Shown piece by piece: positions 1-6,782 of a stretch of DNA of 17,620 bases. Source of the stretch: CAYWRO01 sp964460345. GTDB lineage: Bacteria > Planctomycetota > Phycisphaerae > Phycisphaerales > UBA1924. The translations under genes were made by a program, and so were the position numbers. The stretch spans positions 1-17,620 of the forward strand of contig CAYWRO010000072.1 of assembly GCA_964460345.1 (NCBI GenBank). The letters run 5' to 3'. Below the pieces are notes generated by a model. That model was not told where the DNA came from. It made no database searches and saw only the letters and a program-made list of their open reading frames with translations. Position 1 is the stretch's first letter. Every line of letters starts with the position of its first letter.

Positions 1-690
1 CCGGAGGGTGCCACGGCTCGCCGCTGCTTTGAGCGGCGCAGCCGTGCGGCGCGACTTGCGCGCGCGGGATTGGTGAGTGGAATCCGGTCGCACTGCCCGG
101 ACTACACGGCTGCGCCGCGGAGTACCGCGTCGAGCCGTGGCACCCAAGGAGAGGGCACGCACAGTGCGCACAAGTACGGAACCACGAGGGTGCCACGGCT
201 CGCCGCTGCTTTGAGCGGCGCAGCCGTGCGGCGCGACCTACGTGGGCGGATTAATGAGTGGAATCCGGTCGCACTGCCCGGACCGCACGGCTGCGCCGCG
301 GAGTACCGCGTCGAGCCGTGGCACCCAAGGAGAGGGCAGGCACAGTGCGTACAGGTACGGAAACCAAAGGGTGCCACGGCTCGCCGCTGCTTTGAGCGGC
401 GCAGCCGTGCGGCGCGACCCGCGTCGGCGGATTGGTGAGTGGCATCCGGTTGCACTGGCCGGACCGCACGGCTGCGCCGCGGAGTACCGCATCGAGCCGT
501 GGCACCCAAGGAGAGGGCAGGCACAGTGCGTACAGGTACGGAAACCAAAGGGTGCCACGGCTCGCCGCTGCTTTGAGCGGCGCAGCCGTGCGGCGCGACC
601 CGCGTCGGCGGATTGGTGAGTGGCATCCGGTTGCACTGGCCGGACCGCACGGCTGCGCCGCGGAGTACCGCGTCGAGCCGTGGCACCCCC
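1..690. repeat. Tandem array of REP/BIME-like inverted-repeat units
   Basis: Four tandem units with a period of 181-182 bp. Left arms lie at 7-49, 189-231, 370-412 and 551-593; right arms at 102-144, 283-325, 464-506 and 645-687. The left arm starts GGTGCCACGGCTCG and ends CGGCGCAGCCGTGCGG, and the right arm is the reverse complement at both ends. Each arm also folds on itself: CACGGCT-c-GCCGCT, loop GCTTTG, AGCGGC-gc-AGCCGTG in the left arm, and CACGGCT with inner CGCGG-AGTA-CCGCG and AGCCGTG in the right arm. Units are separated by about 44 bp containing AAGGAGAGGGCA. The third and fourth units are almost identical (one difference seen near 491), so the array has expanded recently. It may continue to the left of the window. 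The architecture resembles bacterial REP/BIME elements, but no mobilising RAYT transposase is present here. I see no gene in it. Confidence 0.9.
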
Positions 691-694
691 GGGA

Positions 695-714
695 AGGGGG
701 CGGGCCGAGCCCCC
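695..714 (-). terminator. GC hairpin at the DUF486 gene end
   Basis: GGGGGC at 696-701 pairs with GCCCCC at 709-714, leaving a 7-nt loop. On the minus strand it starts at the last base of the DUF486 stop codon. There is no T-run after it, so a simple intrinsic terminator is doubtful. The adjacent REP-like array could add to termination. Confidence 0.3.
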
Positions 715-1082
715 TATTCCATCACCTTCCCTCTCCCCACCATCGCGACCACCACCCCCGCCATGATCAATCCGAACGCCGCGAGGTCGTTCCACCGCGG
801 CTTCTCGTGCAGCACCCACAGCGTGAACCCCAGAAACACCGTCAGCGTGATCGCTTCCTGCAGAATCTTCAGTTGCGGCGCGGTGAAGGGGCCGCCGTGT
901 GAGAAGTGGCCGTAGCGGTTGGCGGGGACCTGCAGGACGTATTCGAAGAACGCGATGCCCCATGAGACGACGATCGCCAGCAGCAGCGGCCAGTGCTCCT
1001 TCTTCAGGTGGCCGTACCAGGCGAACGTCATGAAGACGTTGGAGGCGATCAGGAGCACGACGGTCAGGATGGCGCGCGTCAT
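714..1082 (-). CDS. DMT-superfamily small membrane protein (DUF486 family)
   Basis: A 122-residue integral membrane protein that resembles the DUF486 family, small four-helix proteins related to the drug/metabolite transporter superfamily. The substrate is unknown. Hydrophobic segments are visible near residues 3-20, 33-50, 74-92 and 100-116. The loop with Tyr-Gly-His-Phe-Ser-His-Gly-Gly and the following Pro-Gln-Leu-Lys-Ile-Leu-Gln-Glu are family-like. I chose the ATG at 1082 because the hydrophobic first helix begins at once (MTRAILTVVLL). A longer reading up to 1157 would add an Arg/Cys-rich stretch with no family support. The 3' end touches the REP-like array, and it is transcribed away from the capsid cassette. 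The ribosome binding site is not obvious. It is intact and appears to be an ordinary chromosomal gene bordering the phage-like region. Confidence 0.85.
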   Translation of the reverse strand: MTRAILTVVLLIASNVFMTFAWYGHLKKEHWPLLLAIVVSWGIAFFEYVLQVPANRYGHFSHGGPFTAPQLKILQEAITLTVFLGFTLWVLHEKPRWNDLAAFGLIMAGVVVAMVGRGKVME

Positions 1083-1120
1083 GGCCGGAAGAGTAGGACG
1101 CGATCCGGCGCGGCACGTGT

Positions 1121-1138
1121 TGCGCGCGCAGGCGCGCA
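1121..1138. other. Perfect 7-bp GC inverted repeat in the divergent spacer
   Basis: TGCGCGC (1121-1127), loop GCAG, GCGCGCA (1132-1138). It lies in the 272-bp spacer between the divergently transcribed DUF486 and portal genes. It could be part of an operator or simply GC-rich sequence. A stretch of A residues follows at 1159-1174. I see no convincing -35/-10 pair and no small gene in this spacer. Confidence 0.4.
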
Positions 1139-1266
1139 CGTTTGGGCGCGCCAACACAGAAAAATCTCAAAAATCGTAACCCGCCTCCGCCCCGGCACTT
1201 GCATTCAACGCCGCGCGAAAGACGGCTGCTCCTGCGCGCCCGAAGCGGACCGCTCGCCCCTTTGTA

Positions 1267-1324
1267 GAGGGACCACGAGCGGCCGGGCCAGGGCCAGCCG
1301 AGCATGCCCGGGCTCGTGGCCCTC
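1267..1324 (+). promoter_or_regulatory. Long hairpin in the portal gene leader
   Basis: GAGGG-a-CCACGAGC-gg-CCGGGC on the left (1268-1288) pairs with GCCCGG-GCTCGTGG-c-CCTC on the right (1306-1324). This gives roughly 19 base pairs with two small bulges and a 17-nt loop. It ends 31 nt before the portal start codon at 1355. No T-run follows, so it is more likely a leader structure, an mRNA stabiliser or a barrier to read-in than a classic terminator. An ATG at 1304 lies inside the loop/stem and is unlikely to be used. Confidence 0.65.
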
Positions 1325-1354
1325 CCGTCTGACTCACTCGCACGGGAGCACCGC

Positions 1355-2965
1355 ATGCCGTTTCAACTTGAACCGTTCGCCGACGTCGGCCTTTCCAACG
1401 AACTGCTGTCCGTCCTGGTCGACCAGCACGAGCGCGACCGCCTGCCGGCGCTGGAGCGCCTCTGGCTCTACTACCGCAATCCCACCCGGCGCATCGGCTC
1501 ACGCGCCGCCCTGCCCGCCCAGGCAGGCGGGCTGCCGAAGCGCATCGTCGGCGCGATCGGCCGCGGCGTCGCCAACATCAACACCGACGACCGCGCCGCT
1601 CTGTCACGCGAGGTGGTCGTCGAGAACGACATCGCGTGGCGCGTGCACACGATGGTCGACTTCATGTTCGGCCGGCCGATCGCGATCCTCTCAACGGCGG
1701 CGGATGAGCGCAAGCGCCGCCTGATCGAACGCGTGCTCGACGCCGTGTGGGAGGCGAGTGGCGGCATCGGGCTGGTGCAGGACATGGGCCTGTTCGGGCA
1801 CGTGTACGGCTTTGTTGACCTGGTCGTGCGCGAGGGTGCGGGTGTGCGCGAGGCGTCCGCCGGCGATGGGTCCGTTGACGAGGAGGCAGTCATTCGCGCT
1901 GCCGCGGGCGCGGTGCGCATCGAGGTGGTCGAGCCGACGCGCGCCTTCCCGCTCATCTCGACGCGCGACTTCCGCGAGATTGACGCCTTCATCCTGCGTT
2001 TCCAGCGTGAGAGCACGGATGTCGGCCCGTCCCGCCGCGGCGTGTTTGAACTTGGCGGGGGGTTGCGCGGCGGGGCCGCGACCGGCGTCTGGCGTCGTCT
2101 GTTCGGCCGCGGGGAGATGCATCCCGGGCCACGGAGCGTTAGCGCCGGCGCGGCCGGGGGCGGGGCGGGGGCAGGTGGGCGGCGACTCCACACCGTCACG
2201 GAGATCTTCACAGGGTCGCGGCGTCGCCTCTTCCTTGACGAAGGGGACGGCCCGCGATTGCTGGAAGATGAACCGAATCGCATCAGCCCCGGCGCGACGC
2301 CCGTCGTGCACATCCAGAACATGTCGCAGCCGCTGCGCTACGAGGGCGTCAGCGAGGTCGAGGCGCTCATTCCGCTGCAGGATGAGCTGAACACGCGACT
2401 GAGCGATCGCGCCAATCGCGTGACGATGCAGTCCTTCAAAATGTACCTGGCCCGCGGCATCTCGGGCTTCGAGACCATGCCGATCGGGCCGGGGCAGGTC
2501 TGGTCGACGGACAACGAAGAGGCGAGCGTGGAAGCGTTCGGGGGCGATGCGTCCAGCCCGAGCGAGGATGCGCACATCGCCGAGATCCGCGAGGCGCTGG
2601 ATAAGCAATCGGGCGTGCCGCCGCTGGCGACGGGCGTGGTGCGCGCGAAGATCGGCAACCTTTCGAGCGAGAACGCGCTGCGGATCACACTGATGGGCCT
2701 GCTGAGCAAGACGGCGCGCAAGCGCGTGACGTACGGCCGCGGCATCGCCGAGGTCTGCCGCCTGGTGCTCAGTGCGCTGCACGAGGCAGGCGTGCTGGAA
2801 ACCACGGAGTCGGAGCGCGAAGTGCGCGTGCAGTGGCCCGACCCGCTGCCGCGGAACGAACACGATGCGCTGCTGGCGGCGGAGAAGAAGCTCGCCCTCG
2901 GCGTGCCGCGGGATGTCGTGCTCGCCGAACTCGGCTACGGCCCGGGCGATGGCGGCATCGACTGA
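1355..2965 (+). CDS. Phage portal protein (SPP1 Gp6-like)
   Basis: A 536-residue portal protein, the subunit of the dodecameric ring through which DNA enters and leaves a tailed-phage-type capsid. Family-like features are ERLWLYYRNP at 34-43, the N-D-I-A-W-R-V-H-T-M-V-D-F-M-F-G-R-P stretch near 91-108, YGFVDLVV at 151-158, and the clip/stem-like PLRYEGVSEVEALIPLQDEL at 326-345, followed by NTRLSDRANRV. Residues 420-470 (SGVPPLATG onward) resemble the C-terminal helical part of SPP1-type portals. A Gly/Ala-rich insert is at about 228-276. I chose ATG 1355 because CGGGAG lies 7 nt upstream; ATG 1304 falls within a strong hairpin. It is the first gene of the cassette and no terminase large subunit precedes it. 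The exact portal subfamily is an inference; the portal identity is firm. Confidence 0.88.
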   Translation: MPFQLEPFADVGLSNELLSVLVDQHERDRLPALERLWLYYRNPTRRIGSRAALPAQAGGLPKRIVGAIGRGVANINTDDRAALSREVVVENDIAWRVHTMVDFMFGRPIAILSTAADERKRRLIERVLDAVWEASGGIGLVQDMGLFGHVYGFVDLVVREGAGVREASAGDGSVDEEAVIRAAAGAVRIEVVEPTRAFPLISTRDFREIDAFILRFQRESTDVGPSRRGVFELGGGLRGGAATGVWRRLFGRGEMHPGPRSVSAGAAGGGAGAGGRRLHTVTEIFTGSRRRLFLDEGDGPRLLEDEPNRISPGATPVVHIQNMSQPLRYEGVSEVEALIPLQDELNTRLSDRANRVTMQSFKMYLARGISGFETMPIGPGQVWSTDNEEASVEAFGGDASSPSEDAHIAEIREALDKQSGVPPLATGVVRAKIGNLSSENALRITLMGLLSKTARKRVTYGRGIAEVCRLVLSALHEAGVLETTESEREVRVQWPDPLPRNEHDALLAAEKKLALGVPRDVVLAELGYGPGDGGID

Positions 2966-3021
2966 CCGGGCAGGGGCGCTTCGCCTGTTACGACACAACT
3001 TGACAACAAGGAGAACCACTT

Positions 3022-3468
3022 ATGACTACGCAACCCGCACCACCTCCGACCGACCGTGGCACAGACGTCCCGCCTGTGACGCCCCCGAACTCCTCCGACG
3101 ACCCCGCGCAGCTCCGCGAGCAACTTGCCCAGGCCGAGGCTCGGCTCGCAGCGACGCAACAGCGGCATGAACTCGAAGGCGCGCTGCGCGACGCCGGCGC
3201 GATCGACGTCGAGGCCGCGGCGATCCTTGCCGAGGCGTGCCGAGGGGCGTCGCAGGAGGCAGACGCCGCGGCTCTGGTGCGCGACCTGAAGGCGCGCCGC
3301 CCGTACCTGTTCCGCGCATCGCCCGTGCCCGCCAGCGCCGGTTCTGCGCTGAGTCCCGCCGTGACGCCCTCAACCGACAGCGCCATCCGCCGGGCGGCGG
3401 ACGAGGCCCGCTCCGGCGACCCCACCGCCGTCCTCCGCTACATGCGCCTAAGGCGCCAGGCAACCTAA
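3022..3468 (+). CDS. Small acidic coiled-coil protein, probable capsid scaffold
   Basis: 148 residues, with an AAGGAG ribosome binding site 8 nt before the ATG. I see a Pro-rich disordered N-terminus (1-26), a predicted coiled coil at about 27-58 (DPAQLREQLAQAEARLAATQ), a helical centre rich in Ala/Glu/Asp, and a short basic C-terminal helix (LRYMRLRRQ, 138-146). Phage scaffolding proteins are commonly alpha-helical, acidic, and end in a basic helix that binds the coat protein. The gene sits exactly between portal and major capsid genes, the usual place for a scaffold or protease-scaffold. No protease motif is visible. Function is inferred from position and composition, not from sequence homology that I recognise. 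Alternative: another minor head protein. Confidence 0.7.
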   Translation: MTTQPAPPPTDRGTDVPPVTPPNSSDDPAQLREQLAQAEARLAATQQRHELEGALRDAGAIDVEAAAILAEACRGASQEADAAALVRDLKARRPYLFRASPVPASAGSALSPAVTPSTDSAIRRAADEARSGDPTAVLRYMRLRRQAT

Positions 3469-3484
3469 GCAAGCGGCCGGTGGC

Positions 3485-3570
3485 CCCCGCCCTCTGCTCC
3501 CTCTCTCTCTCTCTTCTCTCTTCTCTCTTCTCTTTTCTCTTTTCTCTGTTCTCTGTTCTCTGTCACTTCC
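3485..3570 (+). promoter_or_regulatory. Polypyrimidine microsatellite leader upstream of the capsid gene
   Basis: An almost pure C/T tract in an otherwise GC-rich region. It contains CT dinucleotide repeats, about three copies of TTCTCTC, a CTTTT/CTTTTCT section, and three copies of CTCTGTT. It lies just before the capsid gene's ribosome binding site (AAGGAGAAA at 3579-3587). Possible roles are an S1-binding translation enhancer or a slippage-prone spacer. It is not coding in the chosen annotation. Confidence 0.75.
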
Positions 3571-3588
3571 AACTGCTAAGGAGAAACC

Positions 3589-4761
3589 ATGCCCTTCACC
3601 GGAAAGTCAACCTTCACCGCCGGCGCCGACCTGCCCGAAGTTCTCGAAGATGTCTCCGACATCGTCGGCATCGTCAGCCCGTTTGAAACGCCGCTGCTGG
3701 ATCACCTCGGCGATCCGCGCCTGCTCGCGACCAGCACCGTGCACGAGTGGCTGGAGGATGCGCTGCTGCCCAACACGGACAACATCAACCAGTCCGCGTT
3801 CACCCCGAACGCCACCACGGCCACCAGCATCACCGTCGACAACGGCGACCGCTTCCAGGTGGGCGACCAGGTGCGGCCCGAGGGGAGCAAGGAGATCCTG
3901 TTCGTCACGGCGATCAGCGGCAACGACCTGACCGTGGTCCGCGCGTATGGCGGGACGAAGGGCGGGGAGCTCGCCGATGATCAGAAGCTCACCATCGTTG
4001 GCAACGCCGCGCTGGAGGGGGCTGACCGGCCCGCGACGCGCTTCACGCAGCGTGTGCGGCGCGCCAACTACACGCAGATCTTCACCGCCGGCGTGGAGGT
4101 CTCCGGCTCCATGCAGGCCGCGCGGCTGCACGGCGTGTCGGACGAGTTGGACTACCAGAAGCAGGCCCGCCTCCGCGAGTTGCTGCGCGACCTGGAGAAC
4201 ACCGTCATCAACGGCGTCGCCGCGTCGGCCAACCCGCAGGGCACGACGAGCGTGCGCCGCACGATGAACGGCCTGCTGGCGAGCATCAAGACCAACGTGC
4301 ACACGCCGGGCGACGGCGTGCTTCAGGAGGGCGGCGGTGATGCGAACAACGAGCTGAACGAATCGCTGCTCAACGCCGCGCTGCGCCTGCTGTGGGAGCG
4401 GTCGGCCGGGGTGGCGGACACGATCCTCGTGGGCGGGGCGCAGAAGCGCCGCATCAACGAGTTCATCTCATCGGCGCGCGCCTACGCGCCGCGTGATGAA
4501 CGCGTCCGCGACCTGGTGAACGTCTACGAGAGCGACTTCGGCGTGGCGCGGATCGTCATGTCCCGCTACGTCCCGCCGGACACGATGGTGCTGCTGGATT
4601 CATCACGCATCGCGGTGATGCCGCTCTCCGGGCGCTCGTTCCACTTCAAGCCGCTCGCCTCCAGCGGCGACAGCGAGGTCGGCCAGGTGATCGGCGAGTA
4701 CACGCTCGAGATCAAGAACGAGAACGCCCACATGGTGGTGAACAGCCTGGCGACCGAGTGA
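3589..4761 (+). CDS. Major capsid protein (SU10/DUF5309 type)
   Basis: A 390-residue protein that resembles the SU10 major capsid family (DUF5309), HK97-fold shell proteins. The recognisable pattern is an N-terminal P-F-E-T-P-L-L-D-H-L-G stretch (about 25-35), a beta-rich insert (about 75-145) with DNGDRFQVGDQVRPEG, and a central R-V-R-R-A-N-Y-T-Q-I-F segment. This is followed by VEVSGSM and a long helix containing DYQKQARLRELLRDLENTVINGV. The C-terminal half has LWERSAGVADTILVGGAQKR, then a Y-E-S-D-F-G-V-A-R-I-V pattern and MVLLDSSRIAVMPL. The ATG follows AAGGAGAAACC. It is intact and full length, with no inactivating change. As the shell-building gene it should be the most highly expressed gene of the cassette. 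That fits its special leader and the hairpin behind it. Confidence 0.92.
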   Translation: MPFTGKSTFTAGADLPEVLEDVSDIVGIVSPFETPLLDHLGDPRLLATSTVHEWLEDALLPNTDNINQSAFTPNATTATSITVDNGDRFQVGDQVRPEGSKEILFVTAISGNDLTVVRAYGGTKGGELADDQKLTIVGNAALEGADRPATRFTQRVRRANYTQIFTAGVEVSGSMQAARLHGVSDELDYQKQARLRELLRDLENTVINGVAASANPQGTTSVRRTMNGLLASIKTNVHTPGDGVLQEGGGDANNELNESLLNAALRLLWERSAGVADTILVGGAQKRRINEFISSARAYAPRDERVRDLVNVYESDFGVARIVMSRYVPPDTMVLLDSSRIAVMPLSGRSFHFKPLASSGDSEVGQVIGEYTLEIKNENAHMVVNSLATE

Positions 4762-4763
4762 TC

Positions 4764-4796
4764 TTCAGTTTCTTCCCTCTCTACCTCTCCTACCTC
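4764..4796 (+). other. Second polypyrimidine tract, after the capsid gene
   Basis: A C/T-rich stretch (CTTCCCTCTCTACCTCTCC) immediately after the capsid stop codon. It echoes the tract before the gene but is shorter and less regular. It leads straight into the 12-bp hairpin at 4798-4827. Confidence 0.5.
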
Positions 4797-4797
4797 G

Positions 4798-4827
4798 CGT
4801 GCGGGCGGCTTGACGGCCGCCCGCACG
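4798..4827 (+). terminator. Perfect 12-bp hairpin between the capsid gene and the next gene
   Basis: CGTGCGGGCGGC (4798-4809), loop TTGACG, GCCGCCCGCACG (4816-4827). This is a perfect and very stable stem. There is no T-run after it, so complete intrinsic termination is unlikely. It could act as a partial terminator or as a 3' mRNA stabiliser that raises capsid transcript over downstream genes. The next gene starts at 4875 with its own ribosome binding site. Confidence 0.65.
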
Positions 4828-4874
4828 ATTCCGCGTCCTGCGTACAGCCGCATCGTCCTCTTCAGGAGACCTCC

Positions 4875-5507
4875 ATGTTTGCTTTCGATCGCGACCTGCT
4901 CGTCCTTGAACCGAACCTCTTCCGAGACGTCATGTTCCTCTCGCAGCGTCTTCTCAGTACGACCGGCGCGATCGCCGGCGGCGTGCTCACGCTCGCCTCC
5001 GGCGACGCCGAGGCGGCCGGCATCCAGGCGGGGCACATCGTGCTGCACGACCAGAGGCCGCTGGAGGTGGTCGAGCGCCTCTCGTCGACGACGCTGTCGG
5101 TCTCGCTCATGCGGGCGTCCATGGACGATCCGCCGATCGTACCGAGTGACGCCGCCAGCGCGGCGGTGACGATCACCACGTTTGCCCCCCAGATCGCGCT
5201 GGTGCACGCGGAGATCCTGGCCATGCTCGGTGTCGGCGTCAGCGGCGGGACGGGCCCGGTGACGGAGGATCACATCGTCAACCCGCGGGAAATGGCCCGG
5301 GCCGAAGCGCTGGGCGCCCTCCACCTGGTATATGAGGCGGCCGCGCCGCTGGCGGGGATCGGCTCGGCGGTGTGGTCACGCGCGGCGATGTACCGCGTGC
5401 GATTCGCCCGCGAGCGCTGGCGGGCCGCGGCGAGGCTCGACCTGGATGGCGACGGGGTCGCGGATGCGACGCGGCGGTTGACGGTGGCGCCGCTGCTGCG
5501 CGTGTGA
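4875..5507 (+). CDS. Putative head-tail connector / head completion protein
   Basis: A 210-residue protein I cannot assign to a named family with certainty. ATG 4875 follows CAGGAGACCTCC; the longer upstream reading from 4758 crosses the 12-bp hairpin and is rejected. The N-terminal half looks beta-rich (GAIAGGVLTLASG, then LEVVERLSSTTLSVSLMRAS), with TFAPQIALVHAEILAMLGV near residues 101-119. The C-terminal half is helical and ends in DLDGDGVAD (189-197), which looks like a small calcium-binding loop or an Asp-stabilised turn. Its position directly after the capsid gene is where connector, adaptor or stopper proteins usually lie. That role is an inference from gene order. No signal peptide or membrane segment is visible. 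Confidence 0.6.
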   Translation: MFAFDRDLLVLEPNLFRDVMFLSQRLLSTTGAIAGGVLTLASGDAEAAGIQAGHIVLHDQRPLEVVERLSSTTLSVSLMRASMDDPPIVPSDAASAAVTITTFAPQIALVHAEILAMLGVGVSGGTGPVTEDHIVNPREMARAEALGALHLVYEAAAPLAGIGSAVWSRAAMYRVRFARERWRAAARLDLDGDGVADATRRLTVAPLLRV

Positions 5508-5582
5508 GGAAGTGCTGCCGTCCAGAGCGGACGTCTGCATCGGAACAAGTCAACCAGTGGCAACCAAGAAAGGGAACGCCTC

Positions 5583-5987
5583 ATGCTGCTAACCAACCCT
5601 GCCGTTGTTCGCTTCGGCACCCATGTGTGGGAGGATGTGGAGACGCTGGCGGTGGATCGCCAGGCCGACCGGACGGTGATCGAGCACGACGATCTCGGGC
5701 CGCACGCGGTGTTTGCCGATGCGCCGGAGCAGACGATGCGGGTGCGCATCATCCGGCGGATCGCGCGCGATGACCTGGAGACGCCCGTGCCGGGAGAGCG
5801 CGAGGAGGTCGTCTTTTACGCCTCACCGAGCGGCACGGACGCCGGCCGCCGGCGCCTGAAGGCGACGGCCGTTGTGCTGAGCGTCAAGCACGAACTGTCC
5901 GCCGCGGCGGCGCGTCAGGTCATCACACTCGTGGCGGTGTCGGCGTCCGGTGATGCGGATCCGCTGACGGTGGAAGACGCCGCGTGA
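5583..5987 (+). CDS. Small structural protein of the capsid cassette, unknown family
   Basis: 134 residues, unrecognised. An AAAGGGAA ribosome binding site precedes the ATG. The sequence is rich in beta-strand-like alternation (PAVVRFGTHVWEDVETLAVD, MRVRIIRRIARDDLETPVPG, REEVVFYASPSG, VITLVAVSASGDADPLTVEDA). It contains no Cys, no membrane helix and no signal peptide. An all-beta protein of this size between connector-like and adaptor-like genes could be a tail tube, head-decoration or stopper protein. I cannot choose between these. The reading frame is intact, codon use matches the neighbours, and it is followed after 18 bp by the next gene, consistent with one operon. Confidence 0.6.
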   Translation: MLLTNPAVVRFGTHVWEDVETLAVDRQADRTVIEHDDLGPHAVFADAPEQTMRVRIIRRIARDDLETPVPGEREEVVFYASPSGTDAGRRRLKATAVVLSVKHELSAAAARQVITLVAVSASGDADPLTVEDAA

Positions 5988-6005
5988 ATCGCGGGAGGAG
6001 AAGCG

Positions 6006-6386
6006 ATGTCCAGTTACAACGATGTTGACCTGTTCGGGTCCGGGCCGCACCGATTTGTGCAGGGGCCGCTCGGGACGTACCTGCTGCGGAAGGCGCGCGT
6101 GGACCCCTTTCAGGCGGGCAGCGAGGCGATCGGCCCGCTGGAGGAGACCGTCACGGTTCGCGGCCGCCTCGTCGCCGCGGATGCGGGAGGGCTGGCGAGC
6201 CTGGTGGATGCGATTCGGGCGGAAGTCACCGACCCGCCGACCGTGGCACGGCTGACCGACGATCATGGCGGCGAGTGGGAGGACATGTCCCTGACTCACT
6301 TCGAGCCGTTGGGCGCGGCGCAGCATGGGCGCGTCGCCTCGCTCGAGTACGAGGCGCACTTCATCCGCCTGGCGACAGCGCCGTAA
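6006..6386 (+). CDS. Small tail/neck-type protein, unknown family
   Basis: 126 residues with a very good ribosome binding site (GGGAGGAG at 5993-6000). It begins with a DVDLFGSGPHRFVQGPLGTY motif and ends with a V-A-S-L-E-Y-E-A-H-F-I-R-L pattern. The central part (ETVTVRGRLVAADAGGLASLVDAI) suggests a beta-sandwich plus helix. The end pattern resembles small phage tail-associated proteins in which a strand ending in Tyr/Phe-x-x-F-x-R closes the domain. This is a general resemblance, not a family match. It is intact, soluble-looking, and in the same operon as the capsid genes. Confidence 0.6.
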   Translation: MSSYNDVDLFGSGPHRFVQGPLGTYLLRKARVDPFQAGSEAIGPLEETVTVRGRLVAADAGGLASLVDAIRAEVTDPPTVARLTDDHGGEWEDMSLTHFEPLGAAQHGRVASLEYEAHFIRLATAP

Positions 6387-6431
6387 GCGTCGCGGCGGGC
6401 ACAACCACACTTCAGATGCAGGAGAACAAGC

Positions 6432-6782
6432 ATGGAGACGGAACTTGCCGCGGCGGTCGCCCAGTTCGGCGTTGCGGGACTGATCGGGTGGATGTGGCTG
6501 ACGGAGCGCCGAGCATCGGCGGACCGGGACAAGCAGCTCAACGATGCGCACGAGCGCATCCTGCGCGACAACGTGTCGCTGGACACGCTGCTCAAAGCGC
6601 TGGAGAACAACACGCGGGCGATGACGGCGCTGCAGGCGGCGCACCAGCGCCTGACGGACCTGCTGCTGCCGTCGCGCCGGTCGCCCGCTGGGCGAGAGGC
6701 CGCCCGGGTGGCGGCGTCCCCGGAGCCCGGTCCGGATGGTGCAAAGGCCGGCGCGGCCACGGACCGATACGATGGAAGATGA
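6432..6782 (+). CDS. Single-pass membrane protein with coiled coil, BhlA/holin-like
   Basis: 116 residues with CAGGAG upstream of the ATG. The N-terminus has one membrane segment at about 6-23 (AAAVAQFGVAGLIGWMWL). A charged stretch TERR-ASADRDK follows, then a coiled-coil-prone helix (about 33-78), then a flexible Pro/Ala-rich tail. This layout, a short N-terminal helix followed by a charged coiled coil, is shared with BhlA/UviB-type holin-like proteins. Arg-Arg directly after the helix favours a cytoplasmic C-terminus by the positive-inside rule. That argues against an inner-membrane spanin. The stop overlaps the next start as ATGA (6779-6782), so it is translationally coupled to the lipoprotein gene. 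The role could be release, or docking particles at the membrane. Confidence 0.6.
   Translation: METELAAAVAQFGVAGLIGWMWLTERRASADRDKQLNDAHERILRDNVSLDTLLKALENNTRAMTALQAAHQRLTDLLLPSRRSPAGREAARVAASPEPGPDGAKAGAATDRYDGR

Noticed and set aside
1..690. CRISPR array
   Set aside because: Repeat and spacer are both repeated, units are about 181 bp, and spacers are not unique; no cas genes.
70..902. Several open frames of 100-370 residues across the repeat array on both strands
   Set aside because: They are repetitive translations of the 181-bp units, rich in Arg/Ala, open only because of high GC; no family resemblance and no ribosome binding sites.
1304..1354. Upstream ATG start for the portal gene
   Set aside because: It lies in a strong hairpin without a ribosome binding site, whereas ATG 1355 has CGGGAG at good spacing.
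1691..3019. 442-residue minus-strand open frame opposite the portal gene
   Set aside because: Antisense shadow in GC-rich DNA with Arg/Ala/His-rich composition and no recognisable domain.
4758..4874. N-terminal extension of the 210-residue protein
   Set aside because: It would run through the C/T tract and the perfect 12-bp hairpin; the ATG at 4875 has a good ribosome binding site.
6275..6778. Longer start for the lipoprotein gene (365-residue reading)
   Set aside because: It overlaps two well-supported genes in another frame; the signal peptide and ATGA overlap fix the start at 6779.
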